Shown here in pieces: positions 22,134 through 34,645 of a stretch of DNA of 64,000 nucleotides. Under the pieces are notes generated by a model. That model did not search any database and was not told the origin of the DNA. It saw only the letters and a program-made list of their open reading frames with translations. Position 1 is the stretch's first letter; every line of letters starts with the position of its first letter. The translations under genes were made by a program, and so were the position numbers. Origin of the DNA: Simplicillium sp. C3G150-2 (taxonomy: Eukaryota > Ascomycota > Sordariomycetes > Hypocreales > Cordycipitaceae). Location: the NCBI GenBank assembly GCA_022702485.1, contig JAJIYY010000007.1, positions 682,001-746,000 on the forward strand, read 5' to 3'.

Positions 22134-23183
22134 ATGGCTGGTACAACCTCTCCAGCCACGACCCGGCAACGGCATGGACTTCGCTCAGCAGCGATTGATG
22201 CTAACGCAACAGACTGGAGCGCTTCGCAGATTGCAGGAACTGCAAACCTTCACAGTATTGGTAGGACAACGTCGAAGAATCCCGACATCAAACGAGGGCA
22301 GTTGGCGGGTTTGTGTTCGATTCTGCTCATTTTCGTCTTCTCCCTTCCCCTTCTGGTTCTCTCCGTACAATCGCGCCCTGTCAAGAAGCACCTCATATTC
22401 AATCCTCTTACCAATCTTGCGCTTCGATACGGCTATGAAACATCAGATGCGGCAAAACAATATCGTGAGATATCGCTTAGTGAATTTTCCGACGGGGGCT
22501 GTCGAGACGTAATCATCATCTTCGCCAGGGGAACTAGCGAACCAGGAAACATGGTAATTCACCACTTTTCTTCCATAACACGGAATCTTTTACTTTTAAC
22601 GATTCTATTCTAATACAACATTTTCAGGGCGTTTACGTAGGCCCAGCGCTGGCAGATGCTGCGAAGAACCATTTTGGAAGCGACAGAGTTGCGGTCGAAG
22701 GCGTCAATTACACTGCTCTCGCCTCCGCCAACTTCCTTCCAGGGGGCACTGCCAAGCACGGGCCAAAGGAGATGCAGAGACTCATTACAGCAGCATCAAA
22801 GCTCTGTCCGACATCGATAATAACAGTGGCGGGATACAGTCAAGGGACTGCCGTCGTGCGTCGAGCTCTGGAACGCCTACCACCAGATATCAGAGACAAA
22901 ATCAGTTCGGTGGTGTTGTTTGCAGATTCAAAGTGAGTATCCTCTAATGATGTAGACCCTGCAACATAGACTAATAAGCGATGGCAGAAAAAAACAAGAA
23001 GGTTTTGTCGCCAACTACCCAGAGGAGAGAACGCTGCAGATATGCAATGTTGGAGATCCAGTCTGCTACGGCAGGCTGATTTTGACTCTTACTCATCTTG
23101 ACTATGCACGCCGTGTTTCTGAGGCAGTGAAATTTATCGAAGGTAGAGCTCACAATATTCAACAGTCTCGCAGAGTTACCTAG
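22134..23183 (+). CDS. cutinase-family serine esterase (CE5) with N-terminal membrane anchor
   Basis: Three exons, 22134..22553, 22628..22932 and 22988..23183, encode 306 residues. The catalytic domain starts with CRDVIIIFARGTSE. It has the nucleophile in GYSQG (Ser211), the Asp in CNVGDPVCYG (Asp265) and the His in LTHLDYA (His278), in the right order and spacing, plus the conserved Cys residues. Cutinases hydrolyse ester bonds in cutin or small esters. Unlike most, this one has about 56 hydrophilic residues and then a 20-residue hydrophobic helix (about 57-77) instead of a plain signal peptide, suggesting a type II membrane anchor or a late-cleaved signal. Spacing suits independent transcription. 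Confidence 0.88.
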
Positions 23184-23776
23184 AGAGTGCTCACAGAAAT
23201 GGTTAGCAAGTTCCTGACAGTCCTTAATACAACCTCCACAACAAAAGATGCCTTGTTCCAGAAGTATTGAAAGCCATACAGCACACCACCACCTCGTCCT
23301 TCGAAGTCATTTTCAGCTAAATCAATTTAAAACACTCTTATTATTCGCGAAAATTAAATAATTTTCCTGCTTTTTCCTGGCATCTGAGAGGCACGCGTCG
23401 TGCAGAATGGTTCCAAGGGGGCCTACCCGGTACTATGACATCGCGCTCCGTCACTTGAGAATTTTCATCTCACTGAGAAATAACAGAACTAAAATTAAAC
23501 ATAATGAGATATATCCACTTGGCATCCCTTCAAATACTTTCTTGTACCGTTCGAGGCATTCGATATTTCATGGAGAGGCGGGTTGTAGTACAGTTTGCAT
23601 TTCGTGATGGCGCATTTTCAACATTTCTCATGTTTACCACGCAAGAATGTCAGAAATTAAAATTAAAGGTCGCTCGCAGAATATACAAAACATGGAATAT
23701 TATTCATTTGCTCCATTGTAGAGGTTATAAAAATAACTCCAGCTGCGCCATTTACTCGATCATGTCAATGACAGCT
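23184..23776. other. intergenic between convergent cutinase and P450 genes
   Basis: About 590 bp, AT-rich, no recognised exon. It contains the 3' flanks of two convergent genes. Confidence 0.4.
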
Positions 23777-25466
23777 TCAACAGAACACAATCTCTGGCGC
23801 ATCCTCTCTCCGACGAACAAGCATCTCATTTTCAGGATTGAAATAGATGAACTCATGCGTCTTACCACGACCAAGAGGCTTATCCTTGTCTACAAAGGCA
23901 AAATCATATCCGCTCAGGGCCTTGACGAGCAAGATCTTTGCGGCGATGTCACCAATCACCCTACCGGGGCACGACCACCTCCCGGCACCCCAGGTAAGAA
24001 CGTCTGGATCGACGCTGCTAAATGGACGTTTTTGATGCTCTTCAATCTTATCCTCAGCACAAAACCGCAGACCCTTATACTCATCTGGGTCCTCATAAAA
24101 TTCCGGGTCGCGAGTGCGCGCAGATGAAGAGAGTGCGATTGACTGACCACGCTTGAGGAGGATACCGTTAGAAAGAAGACAATCTTTCTGAACGATTCGA
24201 GCATAGATAATCAATGTGCCAGGCGTGAGACGAGATGTCTCCTTCATTGCTGAGTCAAGCTTGACAAGGCTCGTGACTGATGCCATATCCCAACGACCGC
24301 CGATTTCATCGTGTTTCTGCAAGATCTCAGCTCGGACAGCCTCAAGAACCTCTGGGTGTTCGACCATATCCGAAATAGCACCACAACAGAAATTGGCGAC
24401 ACTGTGAGTTGAGCCCGCTGCGATCATACCTACCAGTGTGGTAAGGACTCCAGGATCGCGTTCGGTATCATTGCGGCCATCTGCGACCATCCATGATAGT
24501 ACATCGGGATTAACAGAAGAGGTATCTGAATGATCCTTCTTTCTGATGTTCTGGGCCTTCAGTTCCTCAACCCGTGGGAATATGACAGCGCGCAAAGCAC
24601 GCCACGTCTTGATCAGTTGCCATTTCGCAGGCACCAACCATACCAGAAGCGGCTGTAAGGGCGCAGGGACACATCGCATGAGAAAAGTCACGCCGAAAAC
24701 TATTTCCCACATTTATTAGACTTTTCTGTTTCTCAGCTGCAGGGATAAATAAATGCTTACCGTTGCTAGTATGCTCATGCGTCAGATTAACGAGAGCTTC
24801 ATTATCAGCAGTCATCTCAGCTCCGAAAAGGATCAGCGCAATCAACTCGCTAACGGGGCCAATAATGGCTTGGTTCGGCTTGAAAGTCGTCCATTCGCGG
24901 CTTCGCGGGAATTCTTTCTCTACGCGCTTAGCGACACGCTCGCCTGCCAGACCAAATAGCCCTGCTATCGCCGGAGTGATATAGGACAGTAGAACTCGAA
25001 CGTGGAAGCCGGTCTTGCGCACCACGTCCATGCCCGTCAGGTTCCCAAGCAAGGCAATAGCATGAAAATCTCGGCTATTTAGAACATCTAACCCGAGCTT
25101 GTTCAGCTCTGGTATCATGCTTGGGGGCAATATGATTTGATCCGCATCGCCACGACACAGATAGTATGGCTTGAGCTACGCCGACAGCTTTTTAGTCAAA
25201 GAACTACACATGTATTACTTGCTGGTACTTACAGGCTTGTCCGCTTTTGCCAGAATATCCTGAGCGCTAACAATCCAGCGAAAGCGAGCGAAGAAATCCG
25301 GTTCCCATTTGCGCCATTGATTGACTACGGGTAAAGTGCTCTCAGCACGGTAGCGGCGGGTTCCTGAACCCGATCTCACACATGCGGCCCATCCAAGTGT
25401 GAGAATGAGAGTGAAAAACAGCATCCAGTGCCGATTCTGTTCGAGAAATGTCATGAACTGTGCCAT
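23777..25466 (-). CDS. cytochrome P450 monooxygenase, tailoring type
   Basis: Exons 25466..25233, 25175..24761 and 24699..23777 give 523 residues. The N-terminal anchor is WMLFFTLILTLGWAA. The I-helix at about 301-320 reads AAGSTHSVANF, with His instead of the usual acidic residue before the Thr/Ser. The ExxR is ETSR (370-373) and the heme loop WGAGRWSCPGR has Cys460. Endoplasmic-reticulum bound, it would hydroxylate or oxidise a small molecule using a P450 reductase. The I-helix His type is seen in fungal terpenoid P450s of the ent-kaurene-oxidase-like group. It points away from its cutinase neighbour and lies on the same strand as the next three genes. Confidence 0.92.
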
Positions 25467-26832
25467 GATGGATTAAATTTTCTGATATGTCTCTGATGCG
25501 ACAACGCTTGTAAAGGAAGGTGTCGTCGTGAGGAGAGTTTTCACAGCCGGGCGATGATTTACTATGGGAATATGCTACGTGAGGCAGAGAGATCGGCACC
25601 TGACCTGCCTGGAACAGAGCGTTCAGAGGATGTGAAGGTAGCCTTAGAGATTGACCAATTATCTGCCGATTGACGTCGCAATTATCATGTCTTCCAAGAA
25701 ATTTTAATGCAAGCGACCGGCCAAGAGTATTCATTGGGAAGAGACCGAGTTTCGGTAGTTGATGTAGACATCCTTGCAGGATGCTAGCCATCATCTTCCC
25801 CTTTGCGCTCTAAACGCGGAGAGATTTGGGAAATATGCTGCGCCGAAAAGCTTACGCCCACTTGGATGGCCGCTGGCACCCAGTAAGTGCAGTTTATTAG
25901 TGGCGTCACGGGCATCTCAAGATCCTGGTTGTTAGTCTTCACCAGCTCCATCTGCACCCCGAAGTCTTTCATGCAATGACGAAACAGATAGCATGGTCTG
26001 TAATTTGGCCGCGCCGCCATTCGCTACGCTCCTCATCCTTTCGCGCTAATGCAGTCATCCATCCATTTTCGTTTCCATTTACACGCCTTCTCCACAGTCG
26101 CCGTCTTAGCTGACACCTCTGGTTTCCAGATACAACTTCACAAGCAAGGATGTTCCTCTGCTCCCCCTGCGAGGGACTTTTGAGCTGGACCCGTTTCAAT
26201 CAAAAGCACGGAGAAACAACCCTGCAAGCAACGCTCCAAATGCACTCGACTGAATTCCTCAACCATGTGCTGTTTCGAAAGGCGCCAGCGTTGCAGTCCT
26301 GGACGGTACACAAGAGACCAGCCTAAGCTCCAGCCCACTCACTAGCCTTATCAGGAACTCCAAGCTGACCAGGCGTGCGCCTATCAAAGCTGAACCGAAC
26401 GGCTGAAACTTGAACAAGCATCGAGATCATCGCTGTAGAAGGAAGACTTGTCTGACAAAACTTCATTTATCCGCCGATCGAAGCTCGGGAGAATTTCTGG
26501 CCGTGAAAGATGGTGGTCAGACGAGGGGAAAGCTGGATGAGCTTGTTTCTGCTGCGGACTTTTTGTCTCACAGAATGTGGCGAACTCGCCAGTCTGAGAC
26601 ACGCAGCTGAATGCGCCGCCTGTTCATTCTCGAGTCGCTCAGAGCGCGGTTGCACTGCGTACCAGAGGGCCGGTTACCTCTTTAGTATAGGTGGTGCAAA
26701 TGGCCAATTGTGGAAGTGCATTAGGATTAAAGTAAATATATTACCATGAAGCTAACAGCTGTATATACTGATTCCCGAAAAAAAAAACAAGATGCCCCCA
26801 TTCTCCTATGATACTGACTCAAAGCCCATGGC
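25467..26832. other. intergenic
   Basis: About 1.4 kb with no recognised gene. Several overlapping short frames lack motifs. It holds the promoter of the P450 gene and the 3' flank of the FAD oxidase gene. Confidence 0.4.
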
Positions 26833-28610
26833 TTACTTCTTGCATGGTTGCTTTTTGCAGAGACGGCCGTCTGTGTGCATTCTGTAGTCCCATCTTTCAC
26901 TTCCCACAGTGTTCAACCCGTAGAATACACTGCCAGGATCGTATTTATCCTTGACCGCGAGGAGCTTGGCGTAATTGCTGCCGAAGAATGCCTGCTGAAA
27001 GTTGGGTTGGTTAATGTCACCCTCGTTCAGGTAAGCGCCACCTCCAGGCGTAAGGTCCTCCAATTGTTTCATCCACACATTCGTAATCTTCGTTTGCAGG
27101 GGGATGTTGGCGTCGTAGTTCACCTCGTCGTATGGCATACCAAAGACAATATCCACCAGCGAGGAGCGGAAGGCGGGATTGACAGCGTTCTTGACATTCT
27201 TGGGGAAGGTGGATTGATCGCTGACGATACCGGACAGAATGCCTCCGCCCTCGAGAATGGACTTGATAGTAGCTTGCAAGGATTCTACTTTGGCGTCATC
27301 GAAAAATACGTCGCGCTGAATAAGTCGTCCGCCAATGTTGGCGACAGTGACGTTGTTCTCTGGGACTAAGCCATAATATGCAGGCTTGAATCTGTTGAAG
27401 GATTTGACAGATAGATCTGCAGAATAATCAGTATGTTGTTTGGTATTACTATGTTGTGGTGGCGGGTGAAGATCGCTGTCTTACCGTATGAGATTTGGCT
27501 CTGGTTCAATGCTCGGAGGGTAGGCGCAAGAAGTTTCCACACTTCGCCCGTTGACAAATGAGGACCAAACAGAGGGTTGAGGAAGAAATTGTCTCCAATG
27601 AAGGCATAACTAGCCCAAACCTTCTTATCAGTCCAAGACGGCAGACTCTTGTGGAAAGCCTTGAGGAAAGAGTCCCAAGCAGCTGGGTCGACACCTTTGC
27701 TGGAGACGGTCATTGTCGCGCCAGAGACAGGGAAGGTAGGGTAAGCACGGAGAGTCGCTGAGAGAACAGCAGCGTAGGTGCCACCACCTCCGCCAGCCAT
27801 AGCCCAATACAGGTCTTGGTTCTGGTTGGGGTTGGCAATGAGATGTCTTCCATCGGCTGTGACAACCTCCCACTCCAGGATCTGATCGGCGGCAAGGCCG
27901 ACCAGTGACGCCATTGGTCCCAGGCCACCTCCCTGTGAGAAACCACCTGCAAGGCCAACCGTGAAACAGTCGCCACCAGTCACTGCAAGATTGGCTTTAT
28001 CGGCGGCCTCGTAGGCCTCAAAAGCTTGAACACCAGCACCAATCTTAAGTGCAGGCCCAGAGTAGTAAGATGACTTGTAATTGTTGATCACCTGGGTGTC
28101 TTTGAGATAATGTGTCCATAATGCAAGTCCGCCAGCACCGGTCGATTTGCCGTGGTAGTCGTGACCCGTATTGCGAACAACGAGGCGAATGTTCCTCTTG
28201 GCGGCGAACTGAAGCGTCTTCGCATAGTCGTCGGCGCCAGTAGCTCGTACGGCATACTGAACGTAGATGCGACCGTCACACAGTGCGGATTCCTCTGTGA
28301 AGGGGTTGCAGCTGTTGTTGGCGAACCACGACGCCATTGGCGACGAAGAAGTCTTGTAATGAGTCTCTGGTAGAGGCCATAATAATTTGACATTGTCGCA
28401 TGCAGCCTTGTTGTAAGTAGTAAAAGTATCGTCGTGACAAGGGGCACCAAGCGGTACGGTAGCGACGAGGCGCCCACCAACTGTGGCATTAAAAGCCGCC
28501 CATTCTTGAGGACTTGGCCAACACTTGTCGCCAGGGAAGCATTTGCAATCTTGATTGGCAGCAGCACTGGTCGCCAGCGCCAGGCAGGCGAGAGCTGTCT
28601 TGGACCACAT
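26833..28610 (-). CDS. secreted BBE-like FAD-linked oxidase (bicovalent flavin)
   Basis: Two exons, 28610..27485 and 27416..26833, give 569 residues. A signal peptide is clear (MWSKTALACLALATSAAA). The FAD-binding PCMH domain has NTGHDYHGKSTG, whose His150 is the expected 8-alpha flavin attachment. GGDCFTVGLAGG follows, whose Cys215 is the expected 6-S-cysteinyl attachment. The C-terminal berberine-bridge segment ends with YDPGSVFYGLNTVGSE, the usual FAD-site tail. Such enzymes oxidise alcohols, amines or alkaloid/terpenoid intermediates with O2. It lies just downstream of the UbiA-type gene in the same orientation, so a tailoring role is plausible. Substrate unknown. Confidence 0.92.
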
Positions 28611-29623
28611 TGCTGTAAGTTGTCGACGAGCAAAGGGGTATGAAGGGGGATGCGAGCTATCACCAACAGAGCGGAGTTATTCTAGAAAGGGAAGAAGCGA
28701 GGAATGAGGCTCTTTTATGTTTTAGTTTGACAGAACTCGGGGAGATACGACGTAAAATGAATACCACGTGCAATGCAGGTTAAAATGCCACGAGGGAGTG
28801 CAGATCAGATGCAGGTCGTGGCTAGTTCCGCGGGCTACACTACTCGCGTGGCAGAGCAACGAACTCATCACCCCCAATTGCCACATTCGCTAGCTCGACG
28901 CCAATGGTTGGATGCAAATCAGAACTTGGCCCGTACAGCTTACAGTACTTGCACAATGACGTGCACGGTCTCCATTCACTGGGCGGAACTACTGTGCCGT
29001 CCCAGCCATCTTTGCCGTTGTGGTAATTATGCGTCAGCGATAGAATTGCTGTTTTGCTGCGGCTGGACCACTTCCCTGTCGATTTTTTTGACAGCTTCAA
29101 CGGAACCTGTAACAGCGTTCGGTCCCGCAGCTGAACGGCGAGGGGCCGTCTCGCCGTGCGTGAGATGTCATGACAAGGCCAGGTTGCCGACCTCGGCAGG
29201 TTTGCTTTTAATCTGCATAATATTAGGATTTAATTAGGGGCTAATTTGTTTACTTATGTAGTGTAAGTGAATCCTTCATAAAGCATCTACACCTCGCTCT
29301 TCAAATTCCCATTCGAGAAGCATTGGCCGACGTGGCATGGGGGATCAAGACATGAGCATTACGGTCGCAATTTGTTTCACGTCAATGAATGCATTGGACT
29401 TAGTAAGTAATAAGTATCTGGTCTGCATTGAAGACATTGAACGAAATACTATGTTTGTGTATTGATTGTGTACAGTGTCCTTGATCAAATCGACCAGGAC
29501 CGACCAACGCTGATCTATTGCCAAGTCTATTTACAGTTTTGAGCACTCCTGTTTCCATGACATAGAAGCTTCAAGAAATTGCCTTTCTCTCCAAATATGT
29601 CGCTCTGGTATCTGCAAAGCAGA
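28611..29623. other. intergenic
   Basis: About 1 kb between the oxidase start and the 3' end of the UbiA-type gene. No exon or repeat was recognised. It includes the oxidase promoter. Confidence 0.4.
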
Positions 29624-30724
29624 TCAGCCCGAAGCACCAGAAACTACAGGCAAAGCATACAAGACGACCAGCCACAAGCACCAGAGCTTCCAACTCGTCG
29701 AGTCCTGCTTTGCGGTTTGGCGGCACATTATTCGCCAGGATACTGTAGCGGCAAGAGCAAGAGTCACGATGGAGTAAAACGAAAGGAAACTGTTGCCCCA
29801 GAACTGGATGCAGATGACAGACCATGGAATCATGAGTCCCGCGATGCAGACCCGAGAAGCCATTGCTCCAAATACAAGGGGTATCGTCTTTCGTCCGCGT
29901 GTCTTGTCACCTTCTTGATCTTTCAAGTCTTGAATATGCATGGTGGTAAAAATAATGCCACTGATTATGGCAGTCCATACAATTCCTCTCTGGTTGGGAG
30001 CGCAGCCGTCCAATCCATTTGTGAGAGGCGTGCATTGATTTGCCAAATGTAGCGATCCGCCATTGAAGCTTGCATAGCCAATTGCAATCAAGAGCTCGCG
30101 CAAGATGAGCTCGTCGCCTCCTCGCAATTCATTGTATATCCAGATAACGATATGGATCGCAACACCATAGTCCCACACTCCAAGGAGGTAATTGAGCAAG
30201 AGGACGCTGGGCACGGCTACAATCTGCGCTCGCCGCGTTTGTTGCATGCTGATTTTACCCGAAGGAATAGGTCGCCATGGCTTGTTGATTTTATCTTCGG
30301 CGACAGATTCCGCGCTTCGCTGGTTGGCAAAGTCAAAGATGAGCAGATTCGACCAGTTGTAGGCGAAAACGCTTGTAAGACGAAGCAGTATCTGCAGCAC
30401 AGATGACGAGGACCAGGGTGCTGCTGTGCCACTAACCAGTGGAACACGAGCAAGGGAGCCCAGAACGCCAAATGCCAAAGCAGGCACGACAAATGTGAAG
30501 AAATTGCTTTCAGTAAAGCTCCAAGCAAGATCGAGAAGGTATAATAAGTTGTGTGGCAGGGACAGATACAGCGGTTGGTGACATGTTTCTGGATTCGCTT
30601 CGGGGGCGCTGAGGGAAATTGTAAGAGATTGAGATTTTGAGGTGCTCGTTTCGTGACGAGAAGTGCTGTGACGGTTGATTTCAACCGTTTTGGTGTAAGT
30701 CTGAGTGACGCTGGACGATGACAT
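29624..30724 (-). CDS. UbiA-superfamily integral membrane protein, probable UbiA-type terpene cyclase
   Basis: Intronless 366-residue protein. About 45 hydrophilic residues are followed by seven or more hydrophobic helices. The first Asp motif region spans 123-156 (NWSNLLIFDFANQ, then AEDKINKPWRPIPSG). The second at 266-273 is DLKDQEGD, followed by RGRKTIPLVFG. Both are UbiA hallmarks that bind Mg2+ and prenyl diphosphate. In fungi this subfamily includes Fma-TC, the beta-trans-bergamotene synthase of fumagillin synthesis. No soluble synthase, PKS or aromatic-acceptor pathway is nearby, which favours cyclase over prenyltransferase, but that is inference. Neighbours are P450s and FAD oxidases on the same strand. 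Expected location: ER or Golgi membrane. Confidence 0.85.
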   Translation of the reverse strand: MSSSSVTQTYTKTVEINRHSTSRHETSTSKSQSLTISLSAPEANPETCHQPLYLSLPHNLLYLLDLAWSFTESNFFTFVVPALAFGVLGSLARVPLVSGTAAPWSSSSVLQILLRLTSVFAYNWSNLLIFDFANQRSAESVAEDKINKPWRPIPSGKISMQQTRRAQIVAVPSVLLLNYLLGVWDYGVAIHIVIWIYNELRGGDELILRELLIAIGYASFNGGSLHLANQCTPLTNGLDGCAPNQRGIVWTAIISGIIFTTMHIQDLKDQEGDKTRGRKTIPLVFGAMASRVCIAGLMIPWSVICIQFWGNSFLSFYSIVTLALAATVSWRIMCRQTAKQDSTSWKLWCLWLVVLYALPVVSGASG

Positions 30725-31851
30725 GATTGTGTGCTTCTGTGTTTGCTACGTTCGTGAAAGCGATCATCGACATCATCACCTTAGGTGTTGGGTTTAAGAA
30801 ACAAAAAAAAAGGGATGCACAACGGGTTTGGAAGTCAGTGTGTCTGCATTGATCACCAAGCCCCGAGAATTGGATTAGCGTAATATGAGGCGATCCAACC
30901 AGGAACCAGGTGCGGCATCATTGCCGCCTTGAAACAAAAGTCCGGGCACACCGGTGTTAGGATTGTTAATTGACACGTCATAAGACCTTGGGACTTGTTC
31001 GCATAATGCTGGGGCCGCTCTTTTGATTCTACTCACGTTTCGTCAGAAAATGCAGGGTGGCTGTCTTGGATCACCTCGTCAATCGAACAGACTTTAGCGC
31101 CAGGACATCTATGGGTCGGCCAATACCTCTTTGGTACATTGTCGCCAGCCTTGTGTGTATTGGGCTACAAGTCATCGCTTGTATACAACTCAACCAACTG
31201 AACTGCCTTTGCGAGTCTGCCCTGTGATAAGCATCAGCTCGTACATGGGTTCAGGTCCCCTAATTGCTGCAAGTTCGGTCGAACAGACGCAACAGGGTTG
31301 CATACATGCTGATCCGCAGCTTGAGAGGCATTCTCCGTCCGTGATTTCATGTCTGCCTATTTTGGTTACTCGCTTCGGCAAAGAGCAAGGATGTAACCAA
31401 CGGATGACCCGTCCATTCCAAGGTATTTCGGAGCATAAGCCACCCATCCTGGCAACCCTGCGAGAGTAATGAGCGCCAGCTGGATACCGTCGTCGGCCAC
31501 ATTCGTATTGCAGGCATCGGCACTTATAACAGCTCCAGATATGTAAAGATGACCTGGGCGTCAGATTATGAAAAGCTCGGTGTGGTCCTAGCGGATACAA
31601 TCAAGTTGGGGGCGTAAGACATCTCTCGTCTTAGTAGAGAAGGACGATCTTTGTACATTTTGAGTATGGAGGCTCAAGCCACTTTTCAGTGCTTACTAGT
31701 GGAGGCGCTTTAGAGGCGCTTTTGAAGAATATCACCACCCAGGATATTTGTCACATTAATTAACAGAAAATTCATGGTTACATTTGTGCTAGCTAAAAGA
31801 AAAAAAAAAGTTATGACGCAAAACGGCGAAACAAACCATGTATTGCGGGCC
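30725..31851. other. intergenic upstream of the UbiA-type gene
   Basis: About 1.1 kb with the UbiA-type promoter and the 3' flank of a same-strand P450. No gene or clear operator repeat was seen. Confidence 0.4.
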
Positions 31852-33704
31852 TCATTGGCGCTTCGAGAAACACAGACTCAGCGGCCCCGTCTTGGGCACG
31901 AACTGGTCTCTCATGTCATCCCCCACACGGTCACCAGTTTCGCCGGGAGCTAAGCGAAAGTCGAGGTTCTTGATGATTCTAGCCATGAGGCCCCTCATCA
32001 GCTCTTCAGCCAGTCCACGCCCAAGGCATGCTCGGTGGCCTACGCCCCAGGGAGTGAAGCCCGATTTATCGAGGATCAGCTCGGGGTTCGTCGTCCAGCG
32101 CTCGGGGATGAATTCGTTTGGACGGACAAAACAATCCGGTCCTACAATGACAGTTAGCATCCGTGTATAATAATATTGTAAGATTTGTGCAATTCGGAAT
32201 AATGTAGGAACTTACTTCGGTTGATGGTGTAGCGAGGCGCGACAACGGTTGTGTAAGGTGGAATTACATGGCCGCCTATCACCACAGGCTGGTCCTGGGT
32301 CTTCCTGATGCCTCCAGTCAAGAGAGATGGATATAGTCTCATGATTTCCTTGAGAACGGCATTGAGATGTGGCAAAGCTGCGATAGCCTTGAAATCGTTG
32401 ACATCGACCTCCTCGACTTCTTCGTAGATTTTGTCAATATGTTCGGGGTGTTTGGCGAGTTCTGCAAAGATTCCCATGAAAGTTCCACCAGTAGGATCGC
32501 TTCAAAAAAAAAAAAAAAATAGTTAGCTCACAGTCCAATTGCATCTCTGGAGAGATTTTGCACAAACTAACCTTCCTGCGACAATGGCCAAAAGGCTGTC
32601 GCCGGTCAACCACGCCATGTTCCAAGTGCGCTCCTTGCCCGACGAGCCTCTCTTAGACTCCATGAGATGATATGCCAAATCATTCTGGGGACTCTTCTTC
32701 TCCTCCGAATCCTTAGGTAAAGCGAGCCTCTCCAATCTCTTGACCATCTGAGCACCACACCAATCAAGCGTATCATAAAAATCCTTGATAGCCCAAACCT
32801 TTGGTCCCAATCTCAGCCCCGCCTGCAGCAACCAGGGTGCGGGACCAAGCGGCGCAAGCAAGAACAGCGCACTCTGCAGACGTCGAATAACAGGCGAAGG
32901 CTCCTGATTCTCCAGCATGCCAAAAGACTTGCTAAAGACAAATTCGCCCATGGCATCAAAACTGAACCAATACACGTAGTCGCTCATCTGCGATTCTCGA
33001 CCATTGCGCGCATCTTCCGCGAGGAGATTCACCACCTGATCAATGTGCGGCGAGACCCTCTTCTGGTAGTGTTCGATGGAGGTCTTCAAAAACCCATGCT
33101 GCCACTCGCGACGACGCTCAATCTTCTGTTCGCTCGCTTGGCGGATGTTGACGAGTGACTGATACCCCAAACCCTTGAGCATGTCATAAAACTCGGCCTT
33201 TGTGCATGTAGTCCTCGGTCCATCTAGAACCTGAAACGCATCTGGAGTGAATACCGTCACCTCAGCTGGACCTGTACGAACAATATCGCCGTATTTGTGA
33301 TGAAGAGCGTCCAAGACGACATGGTTCTTGCCGTATCGAGCGGCGTAGACGTGCCATATCTTGCTGATTTTGGCGTACCATGGGCCAGGATATCCGGCTT
33401 TGGCAAGGCGATGGAAGAAGACGCGGTAGACGATGATACTTGTAGTAATTCCTACAAAGTAGCCATAGTAATACGCGAGGGATACGGCGTCAAGCAGTAG
33501 CGAAAGTGCTGGATCCGCTTTGAGAGAGGAGCGAAAGGTGAGCAGGGCAGCGATGACACCGTGAGCAACGATGACTTCAGGTGCTTGAATGTGCCATTCG
33601 CCGTGACGAAAGACGGTGTAATGAATGAGGACACCGAAAATACCACCGGCAAGGATGGCGACTCCTTGCTCGTTGGTCGATAAGCTCGCGGTTGTGGAAG
33701 CCAT
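31852..33704 (-). CDS. cytochrome P450 monooxygenase with multi-helix N-terminus
   Basis: Exons 33704..32572, 32499..32216 and 32141..31852 give 568 residues. The first 95 residues contain about three hydrophobic helices before the proline hinge AGYPGPWYAK, a layout known in tryprostatin/pisatin-demethylase-like P450s. I-helix AIVAGSDPTGGTF spans the first splice junction, at about 373-384. FIPERW and the heme loop WGVGHRACLGR (Cys511) follow. The first intron has a 17-T run before its acceptor. It would be ER-bound and oxidise a hydrophobic intermediate. It is the nearest P450 to the UbiA-type gene and faces the same way. Confidence 0.92.
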
Positions 33705-34645
33705 TTTGAACGAACGCGATGTAAAGCAGAAGTTTGCTAGTACAAAATGCTTCCGTGCGTGTAGCAGTCAAAGTGGTAGCGCTCGGGATCTTCAGGAACA
33801 AATGGCAGATATGGCAGATCGATATGTACGTTAATTCCCCAAAGTCGCCGGACGGTGATAGAACTTTGTTGCAGAATTCGTCTGTTCAACTTTCTGCTGT
33901 AGAAGAACTGCCTTTGTTACAATTGCTTCCGCACGTTTTCCCCCTCTCAAGAACACTCTGATAATCCTCTGATCAACAACTAGAGCCAATACATCATTCA
34001 TGCGCGGCAAATCTACAGGTTGGGACCAAGTCTGCCTTCCTCCAACCACAGCTCCAATGCAGGGGATAGTGCTCTGGGCGTGTGGCTGTCTCGCTTCTGT
34101 AAAAAGGATCTTTGGACACACACCACCCTCCTCATCTTATGCCATGACCGCCGCACTGAGTGCCTAAATGGGAGGATAAACGGTCCCGCTCGTCTTGCGC
34201 CACCAACTCATAGAGATAATCAGCCCTGGAATACCGAGTGATAGGCGCCATTCGTAGGTCTGACGTGGCCAACTCCGAAGGCTTACATGAAGCATGCACA
34301 TCGCCCGACTCGAACAAGACATTTGGCCCATCAAGAGCAAACAATTCCATCACGTGGAGCATCTCTAAATTGCCATGTCGCAATGTGTGATACAAACAAC
34401 TGTGATAGCTCTGTTGCATTTGCTTATTTGTGTCTTGCAAACTCTCCGGTCGCCCAGACGGTGTTCTTTAGTGTCGATCCATCGGCCCTGAAGCCCGCAA
34501 GGATACCGCCTAAAACAAAATTGTTTTGCGCTAAAATCTCATTGTAACAGGGGGATCCAGCCCCACTAGCGTCTTTAAATATTATGCAAATCAATTTAAT
34601 TCATGCTCTAAATTTGGACAGGACGCCGCGAGGTGACTGAACCGC
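33705..34645. other. intergenic
   Basis: About 940 bp with no recognised coding sequence, containing the P450 promoter and the 3' flank of the GMC gene. Confidence 0.4.

Noticed and set aside
25784..26655. Several overlapping short frames on both strands
   Set aside because: None has a motif or a credible start and splice pattern; treated as intergenic.
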